From Pseudomonadales bacterium (GTDB lineage Bacteria > Pseudomonadota > Gammaproteobacteria > Pseudomonadales > Pseudohongiellaceae): 64,000 nucleotides of DNA. Below the pieces are notes generated by a model. It did not search any database. It saw only the letters and a program-made list of their open reading frames with translations, and was not told the origin of the DNA. A program made the position numbers and the translations under genes. Shown here one piece after another: positions 26,114 to 34,241 of this stretch; the first letter of the stretch is position 1, and each line of letters starts with the position of its first letter. The stretch lies in NCBI GenBank assembly GCA_012103535.1, contig WLWQ01000004.1, positions 62,001-126,000 on the forward strand, given 5' to 3'.

Positions 26114-27279
26114 GCGCCGTCGTACCGATTAAGCCAGCGATCATCTTCCTGCCAAAGGCTGAAGCGACCGCTACCCAGTAGTAGTGACCAGACTACGCAG
26201 CAGAACAATACGTAATCCACTGCATGCATTGTATTGCCGATATAGTACCAGCCCAACAAGCCAACCAAGAGCAAGGTGAAATATCTTCCAGCAATGCCAA
26301 ACAAGATCATGAATGCTGTTAGAACGAAACCAGCAGTTGCAATAGAGCTAAACCAGGGAAATTCGCTATTGGCCATTGGCGGAAATCCGGATTGAACGAT
26401 TGATATCACCAATAGGATGACGATGAGTATCCGCAGTGCAGGTTGAAAGATCTCCTGGCTAAAACCGGCTATTTTGCGGAAGCGCCGATCTACTCGTTCA
26501 TCTTTTCTATCAATGCGTCCACTGACGATCAACCAGTCTACGAGAAAACCGATTAGAGCGGGTAGCATGAATGCGAAGCCACCAATTAAAGTTAGTGGCG
26601 GATAGAACAATGGCCACAGTGCAACTACCAAGTAACCCATTTGAAATCCAGCCCAGACTCGCCGGTGTATTGACGGTGGCAGCGGGTAGACCGGAAGGTC
26701 GCGATATTTACGCCAGAGTATGCCGCCATGATAGGCGTAGTAAGCCAGACCCATAAACAAGAAACTCCAGTGGGTCTGTCCGTAACTTACTGCGAGTATT
26801 GAAGCGACGGCAAGACCGATCGCGTCTGATACCGTGTCTAGTTCAGTGCCGATCAGGCTGCTGTGTCCGGTACGGCGCGCAACATAGCCGTCTACTCGAT
26901 CCAGAACGGCGCCGAAAAAATAGATCATGCCCGGTAGCCAGGATAGCAATGGCCCTTCAGGCCAGGGCTTTAACAGGAATCCTGCTGTGGCAGCGATTAA
27001 CCAGGCGCGCAATAGGGTGACGCGATTGCCCCAACCAAGTTCCTTATAGAGTGGTGCTTCTAAGTTTGGCCGATTGAGGTGCAGGCGGCGATGGGATTGA
27101 TAACAGATGAATGCCCAAATCAATCCAGCTTGAATTAACCACTGCAATGCTGAATTGAAATTCAAGGCTGCACTTAGCAAGAGACTGCCGAGTATCAAAC
27201 AGCCAATACCAATCAAAACGACCCAGACTAATTCTCGTTTAAGTGAGTCATTTGCTGTTTGTTGCTTAAGAACATTCAC
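26110..27279 (-). CDS. CDP-alcohol phosphatidyltransferase family membrane protein
   Basis: Integral membrane enzyme of 389 residues. It carries the complete CDP-alcohol phosphotransferase signature, D-x2-DG-x2-AR-x8-G-x3-D-x3-D, in LDRVDGYVARRTGHSSLIG plus ELDTVSDAIG (about 122-150), preceded by the usual N-x2-T-x2-R helix (GNRVTLLR). Such enzymes transfer a phosphatidyl or phospho-alcohol group from a CDP-activated donor. It is longer than the usual ~200-residue members and has extra C-terminal helices. The start is GTG at 27279. It is coupled to the flippase-like gene, so the two probably make and move one lipid-type product. Confidence 0.85.
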   Translation of the reverse strand: MNVLKQQTANDSLKRELVWVVLIGIGCLILGSLLLSAALNFNSALQWLIQAGLIWAFICYQSHRRLHLNRPNLEAPLYKELGWGNRVTLLRAWLIAATAGFLLKPWPEGPLLSWLPGMIYFFGAVLDRVDGYVARRTGHSSLIGTELDTVSDAIGLAVASILAVSYGQTHWSFLFMGLAYYAYHGGILWRKYRDLPVYPLPPSIHRRVWAGFQMGYLVVALWPLFYPPLTLIGGFAFMLPALIGFLVDWLIVSGRIDRKDERVDRRFRKIAGFSQEIFQPALRILIVILLVISIVQSGFPPMANSEFPWFSSIATAGFVLTAFMILFGIAGRYFTLLLVGLLGWYYIGNTMHAVDYVLFCCVVWSLLLGSGRFSLWQEDDRWLNRYDGA

Positions 27280-27320
27280 AATATTGAATTTCAGGCACTT
27301 ATTGCTTCTTTTTAAATAAA

Positions 27321-27350
27321 AAAGCCCAACTCTGCATAGAGCTGGGCTTT
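27321..27350 (-). terminator. Rho-independent terminator of the NHL-propeller gene
   Basis: AAAGCCCA-type arms (AAAGCCCAGCTCT / AGAGTTGGGCTTT on the minus strand) with a short GCA loop region, followed on that strand by TTTTTTATTT. It lies 28 bases after the stop of the gene at 27378-28442. Confidence 0.8.
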
Positions 27351-27377
27351 AGAGATTATAAAGAAAAAATGTAGCGA

Positions 27378-28442
27378 CTAGTTTACTGGCCGCACATAAC
27401 GCTTAATGCCGCCGACTGGGCCGACTTCTGCGCCAAAAATATTGCCATGCTTGTCAGCGACAACGCCTTCAGCAGTACAAGTACCTCGACAATCAGGCTG
27501 AGGATCAGGAATTAAAAATTCAACTTCACCAGTAATTGCACTACCAACTCGAATGCCACGTGTCCATTCTCCATGATCGGGATTGACTGAACCGGATTCT
27601 GAATCAGCCGCATACAAGACGTCGTTGTCGTCGATAAAAATTCCGCTGTTACGGCTGAATTGATACCAGATGTCGAGAACATTGCCTTCCTGATCGAAAA
27701 TTTGGATACGGTCATTGCCGCGGTCTGCTACAAACAGGCGACCTTTAGAATCCATGGCCAGGGCGTGAGGTTGGCGGAACTGACCGGGTCCCATTCCCCA
27801 TTCACCAAATGAAAAGAGATGATTTCCATCAGCATCGAACTTGTGGACACGATTCGGTGTGCCTTCGGCGCTAGAATGTCCTTCTCCCACGAAGATCGAT
27901 CCGTCGGGAGCTACCAGGACATCATTAGGAGTATAGAAATACTCTTCGTCCTGTCCGCCACCTTTTCTGCCGAGCGACATTAAGTGAATGCCAGTAGGGC
28001 TAAATTTGTGAACCTGGTGACCCCATTCTTCTCCGTTATAGTCCTGCATCTGATCGGTGCCGCGGGCATCGGCGATCCAGACGTTACCTTCATGATCAAC
28101 TTCGATGCCATGAGGCCAGGTAATGTAGCCAGCGCCGAAACTACGGACCAAATTGCCAGCCTTATCGAATAGCATCACCATGTTGGTGTCGGGACTATTA
28201 ACACAGGCATTAATATTGGCGCCACAGCGTTCGGCTACCCAAACACTTTCCCCATCCAGGTGGATATCCACGGTGCTGGATGAGCCCCAGCCACGTCCTT
28301 GAGGCAATTGGAAATAACCAGATTGAGTGACATAGGGATTTGGTAAATCGTTTACGGGGGGCATGTCAGCCTGGGCAAAGGCAAGAACAGGTGCCATAGC
28401 TAGTGCCATACCGGCAATTTTCATTTGTAGCTGCTTGGACAT
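27378..28442 (-). CDS. Exported NHL-repeat beta-propeller protein
   Basis: Six-bladed propeller of 354 residues with a signal peptide (about 1-23, cut after AFA). Blades repeat the NHL pattern: WPHGIEVDHEGNVWIADARG, YTPNDVLVAPDGSIFVGEG, FRQPHALAMDSKGRLFVADRGNDRIQIFD (positions about 95-115, 170-190 and 225-255). It resembles peptidylglycine alpha-amidating lyase-like proteins, but the catalytic residues cannot be confirmed, so only binding or hydrolase-like function in the periplasm is inferred. It has its own terminator and is probably monocistronic. Confidence 0.8.
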   Translation of the reverse strand: MSKQLQMKIAGMALAMAPVLAFAQADMPPVNDLPNPYVTQSGYFQLPQGRGWGSSSTVDIHLDGESVWVAERCGANINACVNSPDTNMVMLFDKAGNLVRSFGAGYITWPHGIEVDHEGNVWIADARGTDQMQDYNGEEWGHQVHKFSPTGIHLMSLGRKGGGQDEEYFYTPNDVLVAPDGSIFVGEGHSSAEGTPNRVHKFDADGNHLFSFGEWGMGPGQFRQPHALAMDSKGRLFVADRGNDRIQIFDQEGNVLDIWYQFSRNSGIFIDDNDVLYAADSESGSVNPDHGEWTRGIRVGSAITGEVEFLIPDPQPDCRGTCTAEGVVADKHGNIFGAEVGPVGGIKRYVRPVN

Positions 28443-28625
28443 TGTGAGTCCTCTTATTCAAGTTTAATTAATACAAAAGTCGTGGAGGCAAAAGCATAAA
28501 CCAGAGCTGAGCTGGTAGCTATAGCATGTCACTAATTAGCACAGCTTATACTTTTACAAATCGTTACAACTTGAATACAAAAACTAACTCGCAATAGTCG
28601 CAGATACTCACAATCCTTCTTAAAA

Positions 28626-29531
28626 TCAAAGATCCCAAACTAAACCAAGCCTGACATTCCAATAACTATCTCGACCACCCGCACTTACAGGCCTATTTGC
28701 GTCGAGAGGGGTATAGGAAGTGGCTAGATTCAGGTGCCAGTTTTGATTGAGGCTATAGCTTAGGCCAGCACTATAGGTTTCAGTTGTACCATCACTGTCT
28801 ACCGTTGAAAAACGCGGCCCGCCATCCAGTAAGGCATCTATTTCGACGAAGGGATCCATGCGGGTTGAGGCAATCGATACCCAGGGCTGAATTCCCAATG
28901 GCAACTCATTAAATGACAATACGAGTTCTGCGCCTTGATGATCCATTTCTAATACGTCATCGGATGGGGCGACACAGCCGAACAAATTGTCAGCAGAGAA
29001 GGGCGGTAATTCAGCAGTGTCTTCGCTGCAGGTAACATCAGCGTTGACGGCGCCTTCAAGGGCGAAGAGCCGCAAACCCAGTCCCCAATTGTCACCTCCT
29101 ACCAAGGGCCGTGAAAGGGCGAATCCCCAAAGGCCATCTGGTTTTGCGCCATTAATTTCCAACGGTGGAGTCCAGGATACTTCTGCAGTGACATCCCAGA
29201 ATAAGCCCAGACTGGCCCTGGCACGACCGAAAGCCGGAGACTTATTGAGTTCTTCGTCTTTGAATCCGCCGAAACCTACTTGTTGTTGCTCTCGTTCAAG
29301 TCTGGGAATTGAGCACAGTTCGGCAGAAAAACTTACATCGCCGAATTCCGTTGACCTTGGAGGCAGTTGTCCCAGGTTTAGCGAGGAGGCGGTCATGAAT
29401 GCCATGGCCCAGCCCTCCGGGCTGTCGAAATCTACGTCTTCATTGGTGCCAGTTTCTAATTGGGCATGACTCAAACCGGGTAAAGTTAAGAGTAATAAAG
29501 AGACTAAAAGAGGTCTAAGAATTTGATTCAT
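28626..29531 (-). CDS. Outer-membrane barrel-like protein
   Basis: I do not recognise the family. The ATG at 29531 follows AAGGAATTGCGA and starts a signal peptide (MNQILRPLLVSLLLLTLPGLSHAQ). The mature ~278 residues have alternating hydrophobic strands and end NVRLGLVWDL, as in outer-membrane barrels. Three or four Cys occur (for example around residues 70, 185 and 200), which could form a loop disulfide. It may be a long-chain fatty-acid or other porin-like channel. An upstream alternative start adds 20 residues. Confidence 0.62.
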   Translation of the reverse strand: MNQILRPLLVSLLLLTLPGLSHAQLETGTNEDVDFDSPEGWAMAFMTASSLNLGQLPPRSTEFGDVSFSAELCSIPRLEREQQQVGFGGFKDEELNKSPAFGRARASLGLFWDVTAEVSWTPPLEINGAKPDGLWGFALSRPLVGGDNWGLGLRLFALEGAVNADVTCSEDTAELPPFSADNLFGCVAPSDDVLEMDHQGAELVLSFNELPLGIQPWVSIASTRMDPFVEIDALLDGGPRFSTVDSDGTTETYSAGLSYSLNQNWHLNLATSYTPLDANRPVSAGGRDSYWNVRLGLVWDL

Positions 29532-29837
29532 TCGCAATTCCTTGATTTGCTTTTTAGTAAAGTGAAACGCGGATTCAGGCTTTTCGTTCACAAGTCGGTT
29601 CTTCCCTGCGATTTTTATATCTTTCTTTATTATCGTAGGCCGCAGTAGAACCGAGAGTGTAATTTTATAATTAGTAACAAATTCAATAAGTTACATTGTT
29701 ATGAGCAAAAAAGCCCTTTGCTTAAGGTCTGATTAATAAATAGAACGGCAAGATTAGCATTCAGTCTAATGGGATAAATCTTATAGAATTGCAGGCGTTT
29801 GTAAGATTGAGAATTTATGAAATTGCAGGAGTAAAAA

Positions 29838-30509
29838 ATGGGAATTAAAAAGGGCATAACTTGGATACTGTTTCTAACCGGAGCGCTGGCATTTTCTGCT
29901 AATGCGCAGCAGGGAGAAACAGATGCCACTACCTACGGGATAGATTCAGAAAATTCTATTTTAAGAGTCTATGTAGGTCGTGCAGGCCCCCTCGCTCGCA
30001 TGGGTCATAATCATGTTGTGCACAATACTGATTTGGCAGGTGAAATAATTCTGGCTGCAGATCCTTTGGATTCTACTGCTTCATTTGCATTTCCTGTAAG
30101 TGGTTTTTTTGTGGACGATCAGTCCGAACGCGACAGAGCCGCGGAAGAAATGAGGGAAGGTTTCGACACTCAACCAGGTAGACGGGCAATCGAGGGCACA
30201 CGAGAAAACATGATGAGTGATGCTGTTCTCAACGGAGCAACATTCACCACGATTGCGGCCAGGGTTACTACTGTATCTGTGTCTGATAATCAGTGGAACT
30301 TAAGTATTGCGCTCGATTTGGTAGGCAGCACGGTAAACCTTGAATTACCCGCTCAGGTAAATGTAAACGGATCTAGTATGGCGGTGGATGCAAGCTTCTC
30401 ACTTAATCATGAAGATATTGGCTTATCGGTATTTACAGCGCTTGGCGGAAGCCTGCGCGTAGCTGAGCAATTGGATTTCGAGCTACATATCGAAGCTAAC
30501 GAGAATTAA
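29838..30509 (+). CDS. YceI-like periplasmic protein (divergent)
   Basis: Exported 223-residue protein with signal peptide (about 1-23, cut after ANA) and a YceI-like barrel: TYGIDSENSILRVYVGRAG (about 32-50), MGHNHVVHN (about 55-63) and SFSLNHEDIGLSVFTALGGSLRVAEQ near the end (about 185-210). The GHNHV segment and loss of several YceI landmarks place it in a side branch sometimes seen with respiratory or lipid functions. A strong CAGGAG site precedes the ATG. It stands alone between a minus-strand barrel and the ankyrin gene. Confidence 0.72.
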   Translation: MGIKKGITWILFLTGALAFSANAQQGETDATTYGIDSENSILRVYVGRAGPLARMGHNHVVHNTDLAGEIILAADPLDSTASFAFPVSGFFVDDQSERDRAAEEMREGFDTQPGRRAIEGTRENMMSDAVLNGATFTTIAARVTTVSVSDNQWNLSIALDLVGSTVNLELPAQVNVNGSSMAVDASFSLNHEDIGLSVFTALGGSLRVAEQLDFELHIEANEN

Positions 30510-30587
30510 CTTCGAGTAATTGTTGTTGAGTGCCTGCTTTATAAAGTGCTAGCTGACCCCTTATAAGTAGGCTAATAGACAAAGAGA

Positions 30588-31892
30588 TTAGTTTGCGCGC
30601 TCCGCTGTAAGTCTCTGCATGAGTTCAATCGTGTGGGTCGGCGCTTCAAATTCTGCTTCTTCCAGTGGGGTACGACTATTGTGATCCCGTACCTCAAAAT
30701 CTGCTCCGTTACTGGCCAGATATTCAACGATCTCATCTTCACCAAAACGGATTGCTGTGTGTAAGGCAGTAGGGCGATTGAGTGGTGCTGCATTCACATC
30801 GGCGCCTAATTCCACGAGCATGCGCACAGCTTCAAAGTTGCGGCTGCGGGTAGCAAATTGCACAGATCCGGCTCCGTCATTTGATCGATCCTGAGGATTC
30901 GCGCCCATGGAGATTAGCTGCTCCATCAATTCCACATGACCTCCGCGAGCTGCAGCGAGAAAAGGTGTAGTGCCACCACCGCGCCCGGGTTCATAAACGT
31001 TACCCGGAATTTCGCCAAGGCGCGCATTAAGGTTCGCACCTCGCTGAACCAAATCCCGAGCCAATTCCACCATTCCAGCTCCAGCCGCCTCATGCAGTGG
31101 CGTGGATCCTTCAGTACTGCGTGTGTTGACGTCGACTCCTTCTGTAAGCAGTAGTTGGGCTACTTCTTCATAGCCTTCACTTAATGCAATCAAGAAGGGG
31201 CTGCCGCCTTCGCTGGTAGCGGTTTGAGTATCGGCTCCAGCGGAAATGAGAATTTCCGCAAGATTTCTTTGACCATACAGTGCGGCAAAATGGATTGCGC
31301 GAAAGCCAATGCTGGATTCTGCATCCACTTCAGATCCGTATTCAATTAATGCATCGGCAATCCTGGCATGTCCTGCGGCCACAGCACGCATTAACGGTGA
31401 CTGTCCCATACGCGAGTCCGCTACGTTAGAGTTTGCTCCACGTTCAAGTAAGAGGCGAACAATGTTTTCATTGCCACCATAGACTGCTGCATGCAGAGTG
31501 GTGTCACCACTCCACCTGCGCACATTTAAATTTGCTCCCGCATCTAATAGGGCTCGCACAATTGCAGTATTCCCGCTCGCACAGGCGAGTAACAATGGAG
31601 ACTCACCATTTTCATCTATGCTATTGGGGTTGGCGCCTGCTGCTAATAGCGCTGCGACGATCTGTTCGTCAGGTCTTTGTGCTGCCCAACTTAAGGCCGT
31701 AGAGCCATCAGTACGAGTCAGATTTACATCTGCACCTGAATCAATGAGCTGGGAGACTTTAAGCTGATCCACCCGCTGCACTGCTTCTATCAGGTTGAGG
31801 CTCAGCACGTTACTACTATCAGACTGCGCCGCCACTGCTGCAGAGGCTATTGATAAGACGAGGAAAACTGTATATCGAAGGAGTTGTCCCAT
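30588..31892 (-). CDS. Exported ankyrin-repeat protein
   Basis: Periplasmic protein of 434 residues: a signal peptide (about 1-22, AVAAQ) and about eleven or twelve ankyrin repeats running from about residue 28 to the end (TDGSTALSWAAQ, NGESPLLLACASGN, WSGDTTLHAAVYGGN and so on), with the usual 33-residue period. It offers a protein-binding solenoid rather than an enzyme. The start codon lies only 38 bases from the divergent DUF1592 gene's start, so both promoters must overlap. The shared control suggests that it works with the DUF1592/DUF1552 proteins. Confidence 0.88.
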   Translation of the reverse strand: MGQLLRYTVFLVLSIASAAVAAQSDSSNVLSLNLIEAVQRVDQLKVSQLIDSGADVNLTRTDGSTALSWAAQRPDEQIVAALLAAGANPNSIDENGESPLLLACASGNTAIVRALLDAGANLNVRRWSGDTTLHAAVYGGNENIVRLLLERGANSNVADSRMGQSPLMRAVAAGHARIADALIEYGSEVDAESSIGFRAIHFAALYGQRNLAEILISAGADTQTATSEGGSPFLIALSEGYEEVAQLLLTEGVDVNTRSTEGSTPLHEAAGAGMVELARDLVQRGANLNARLGEIPGNVYEPGRGGGTTPFLAAARGGHVELMEQLISMGANPQDRSNDGAGSVQFATRSRNFEAVRMLVELGADVNAAPLNRPTALHTAIRFGEDEIVEYLASNGADFEVRDHNSRTPLEEAEFEAPTHTIELMQRLTAERAN

Positions 31893-31930
31893 GGCGGTCT
31901 AACGTTATAGCATCGCCAATCATGAGGCAA

Positions 31931-33409
31931 ATGTTCCACTGGGCATCATTCATTGTAGGAATTGCAGTAGCAGTTTCCCCGTTTGCTGTATTGGCTCAAC
32001 AGACTTCCGACAATTCAGCGAGCCAGCTTCTCGACGCTACTCTCAATCAATACTGCATAGTTTGTCATAACGAAGCATTGCTTACCGCGGGATTAAGTCT
32101 CGAAAATGTGAGTGGAGCGGACCTGGCTGCCCATTCCAATGTGCTGGAAAAAGTGCTGAGACGTTTAAGTTCGGGAGAGATGCCGCCAGCTGGTATGCCG
32201 AGACCTGATGAATCAGTTAGAACCGATCTCGTTTCCTGGTTGGAAATGGGTCTCGACAATCAGGCCCGCAATGCTCCTAATCCAGGTTCGCCAGCAATAC
32301 ACCGCCTCAATCGTGCTGAATACAGTAATGCAGTGCGCGATCTTCTGGGGATCGATCTTGATCACGCCGAAAATTTACCGGCAGATGATTCTGGATATGG
32401 TTTTGACAATATTGGTGACGTGCTAACAGTGTCACCGCTGCACATCGAAAAATATGTTGCAGCTGCGCGAAGAGTGAGTCGTCTGGCCGTCGGTACGTTA
32501 ACACCGCGGCCAGTTGTTGAGAGATACTCACCGCAATCGGGTACACGTGATGAAGCTATAGATGGATTGCCGTTAAATGCCCGCGGTGGAATTTTGTTTC
32601 GCCACGTTTTTCCATTCGATGCGGATTATACAATCACGGTAAGAGTAAGAGGTCGACGCATGCCGCATATGCCTGCTCCTCAACTCGATGTTCGGATTGA
32701 TGGCGAACGGGTCCAACTAATAGAGGCTAACTTTAGTAATTTGGAAGCGGAGCAGGGCACTCGACTGTTTGAGATTTCTCTCACTCTTGCGGCAGGTGAT
32801 CATGAAATAGCAGCGGGATTTTTGACGGAGTATCTCTTTCCTGAGACCAGTGCAGAAGGAGATCTTCGCAATGCTTCCGGATACTCTGTTGATTATGTAT
32901 TAGTAGGTGGGCCATACGCAGCAACTCGAGTCGGCATGGAAGAAAACCAGCAACGCATTTTCATTTGTCGACCCGATAGCAATGACGAAGAAATTTCTTG
33001 CGCGCGTCGCATACTGACAACATTGGCTCGACGCGGCTATCGCGGGCCTGTGTCTGCAGCCGACATCGATCCGTTAATCGAACTTTTTGCCTTGGGTAAA
33101 TCCGATGGCGGCAGTTTCGAGCACGGCATCGAAATGGCGCTTAGTGGCTTATTGGTTTCACCACGCTTTCTCTATCGAGTGCCTGATTCACCAGTCGGTG
33201 GACAAGCGGATGAAATTTACAATCTGTCCGATCTCGATCTTGCTTCGCGTCTCTCCTTTTTTATCTGGAGTAGTATTCCAGACGAAGAGTTGTTGTCTTT
33301 GGCAGAGCAGGGAGTGTTGAGTGAGCCCGATGTACTCACTGATCAACTTGCTCGCATGCTTGCCGATCCAAAGAGTAAGTCACTGGTCGAAAACTTCGCT
33401 GGCCAATAG
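31931..33409 (+). CDS. DUF1592-family cytochrome-like protein, N-terminal piece (in-frame TAG)
   Basis: Exported protein of the planctomycete-type cytochrome c / DUF1587 / DUF1595 / DUF1592 / DUF1588 / DUF1585 architecture. The ATG at 31931 has GAGG five bases upstream and a good signal peptide ending VLAQQ. Then come a haem site CIVCH (about 42-46), RLNRAEYSNAVRDLLG (DUF1587), a carbohydrate-binding-like middle, RILTTLARRGYRGP (DUF1595) and the start of DUF1592 to NFAGQ. The frame then meets TAG (33407-33409) where the family has Trp (FAGQWL..LRN), so a TGG codon has become TAG. The rest follows in the same frame. Confidence 0.82.
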   Translation: MFHWASFIVGIAVAVSPFAVLAQQTSDNSASQLLDATLNQYCIVCHNEALLTAGLSLENVSGADLAAHSNVLEKVLRRLSSGEMPPAGMPRPDESVRTDLVSWLEMGLDNQARNAPNPGSPAIHRLNRAEYSNAVRDLLGIDLDHAENLPADDSGYGFDNIGDVLTVSPLHIEKYVAAARRVSRLAVGTLTPRPVVERYSPQSGTRDEAIDGLPLNARGGILFRHVFPFDADYTITVRVRGRRMPHMPAPQLDVRIDGERVQLIEANFSNLEAEQGTRLFEISLTLAAGDHEIAAGFLTEYLFPETSAEGDLRNASGYSVDYVLVGGPYAATRVGMEENQQRIFICRPDSNDEEISCARRILTTLARRGYRGPVSAADIDPLIELFALGKSDGGSFEHGIEMALSGLLVSPRFLYRVPDSPVGGQADEIYNLSDLDLASRLSFFIWSSIPDEELLSLAEQGVLSEPDVLTDQLARMLADPKSKSLVENFAGQ

Positions 33410-33520
33410 CTGCATCTGCGTAATATTGAAGATTGGGCGCCAGATCCGGACCGCTTTGACTATTTTGACGATTCTATTCGTTACGCTTTCCAGCAAGAGA
33501 CTGAACTATTTCTTGAAAAC

Positions 33521-34240
33521 ATGATTCGTGAAGACCGCAGTGTCCTCGATCTAATTAACGCTGATTACACATTTGCGAATGAGCGTCTTGCAAGCTACTA
33601 CGGAATTGAGGATGTTGAAGGTGGTTACTTTCGGCGAGTGTCTCTTGCCGATACTGGTCGCCGCGGAGTGCTCGGTCAGGGGAGTATGTTAATGGTTAGT
33701 TCCTATCCCACACGCACTTCACCGGTATTACGAGGCAAATGGGTATTGGAGAATCTACTTGGTGCGCCACCACCACCTCCACCGCCAGACGTTCCTGCTC
33801 TGGATGATTCAGCAGAAATTTCTGCTAGCAGTTTGCGAGAAGCGCTCGAGCAACATCGAGCCAATCCAGCCTGCGCTGTTTGCCATAATCGTCTGGATCC
33901 TCTTGGTTTTGCGCTGGAATCATTCGACGCAGTGGGTCGACAACGAATAACCGAAGATGGCGTCGAAATTGACGATTCAGGAGCGCTTCCAGATGGCACC
34001 ATAGTGGACGGTTTGGATGGTCTGCGTGATGTGCTGATGACCAGGAGTGACGAGTTTGTAGAAACCTTTGCAGAGAAGCTTTTGACCTATGCAATCGGCC
34101 GCGGGCTTGAACCATCTGATAGACCTGCGCTGAGGGAAATTCGCCGGCAGGTAGAATCTGCCGACTACCGCTTCTCCGCCCTTGTGGACGGCATTGTCGA
34201 CAGTGTACCCTTTCGTATGAGACGGATTCCGGAGGCTTGA
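33521..34240 (+). CDS. DUF1592/DUF1588/DUF1585 C-terminal piece after the TAG
   Basis: Continuation of the preceding gene. The frame is open from 33410 (LHLRNIEDWAPDP), and the first ATG is at 33521. It holds the end of DUF1592 (DLINADYTFANERLASYYGI), DUF1588 (SYPTRTSPVLRGKWVLENLLG, a seven-Pro run, then a second haem-type CAVCH with HNRLDPLGFALE) and DUF1585 (ETFAEKLLTYAIGRGLE). Without a signal peptide this piece could not be exported alone, so unless the stop is an error or is read through, the protein is inactive. Its TGA lies one base before the DUF1552 start. Confidence 0.75.
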   Translation: MIREDRSVLDLINADYTFANERLASYYGIEDVEGGYFRRVSLADTGRRGVLGQGSMLMVSSYPTRTSPVLRGKWVLENLLGAPPPPPPPDVPALDDSAEISASSLREALEQHRANPACAVCHNRLDPLGFALESFDAVGRQRITEDGVEIDDSGALPDGTIVDGLDGLRDVLMTRSDEFVETFAEKLLTYAIGRGLEPSDRPALREIRRQVESADYRFSALVDGIVDSVPFRMRRIPEA

Positions 34241-34241
34241 G

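Noticed and set aside
28987..29469. Plus-strand open frame of 160 codons antisense to the porin-like gene
   Set aside because: The minus-strand gene has a signal peptide, ribosome-binding site and barrel pattern; the plus frame is Ser/Pro-rich shadow sequence.
33401..33415. Programmed read-through at CAA-TAG-C
   Set aside because: The CAA is explained by the conserved Gln of the family, and no other read-through signal is visible; a TGG to TAG mutation or error is simpler.
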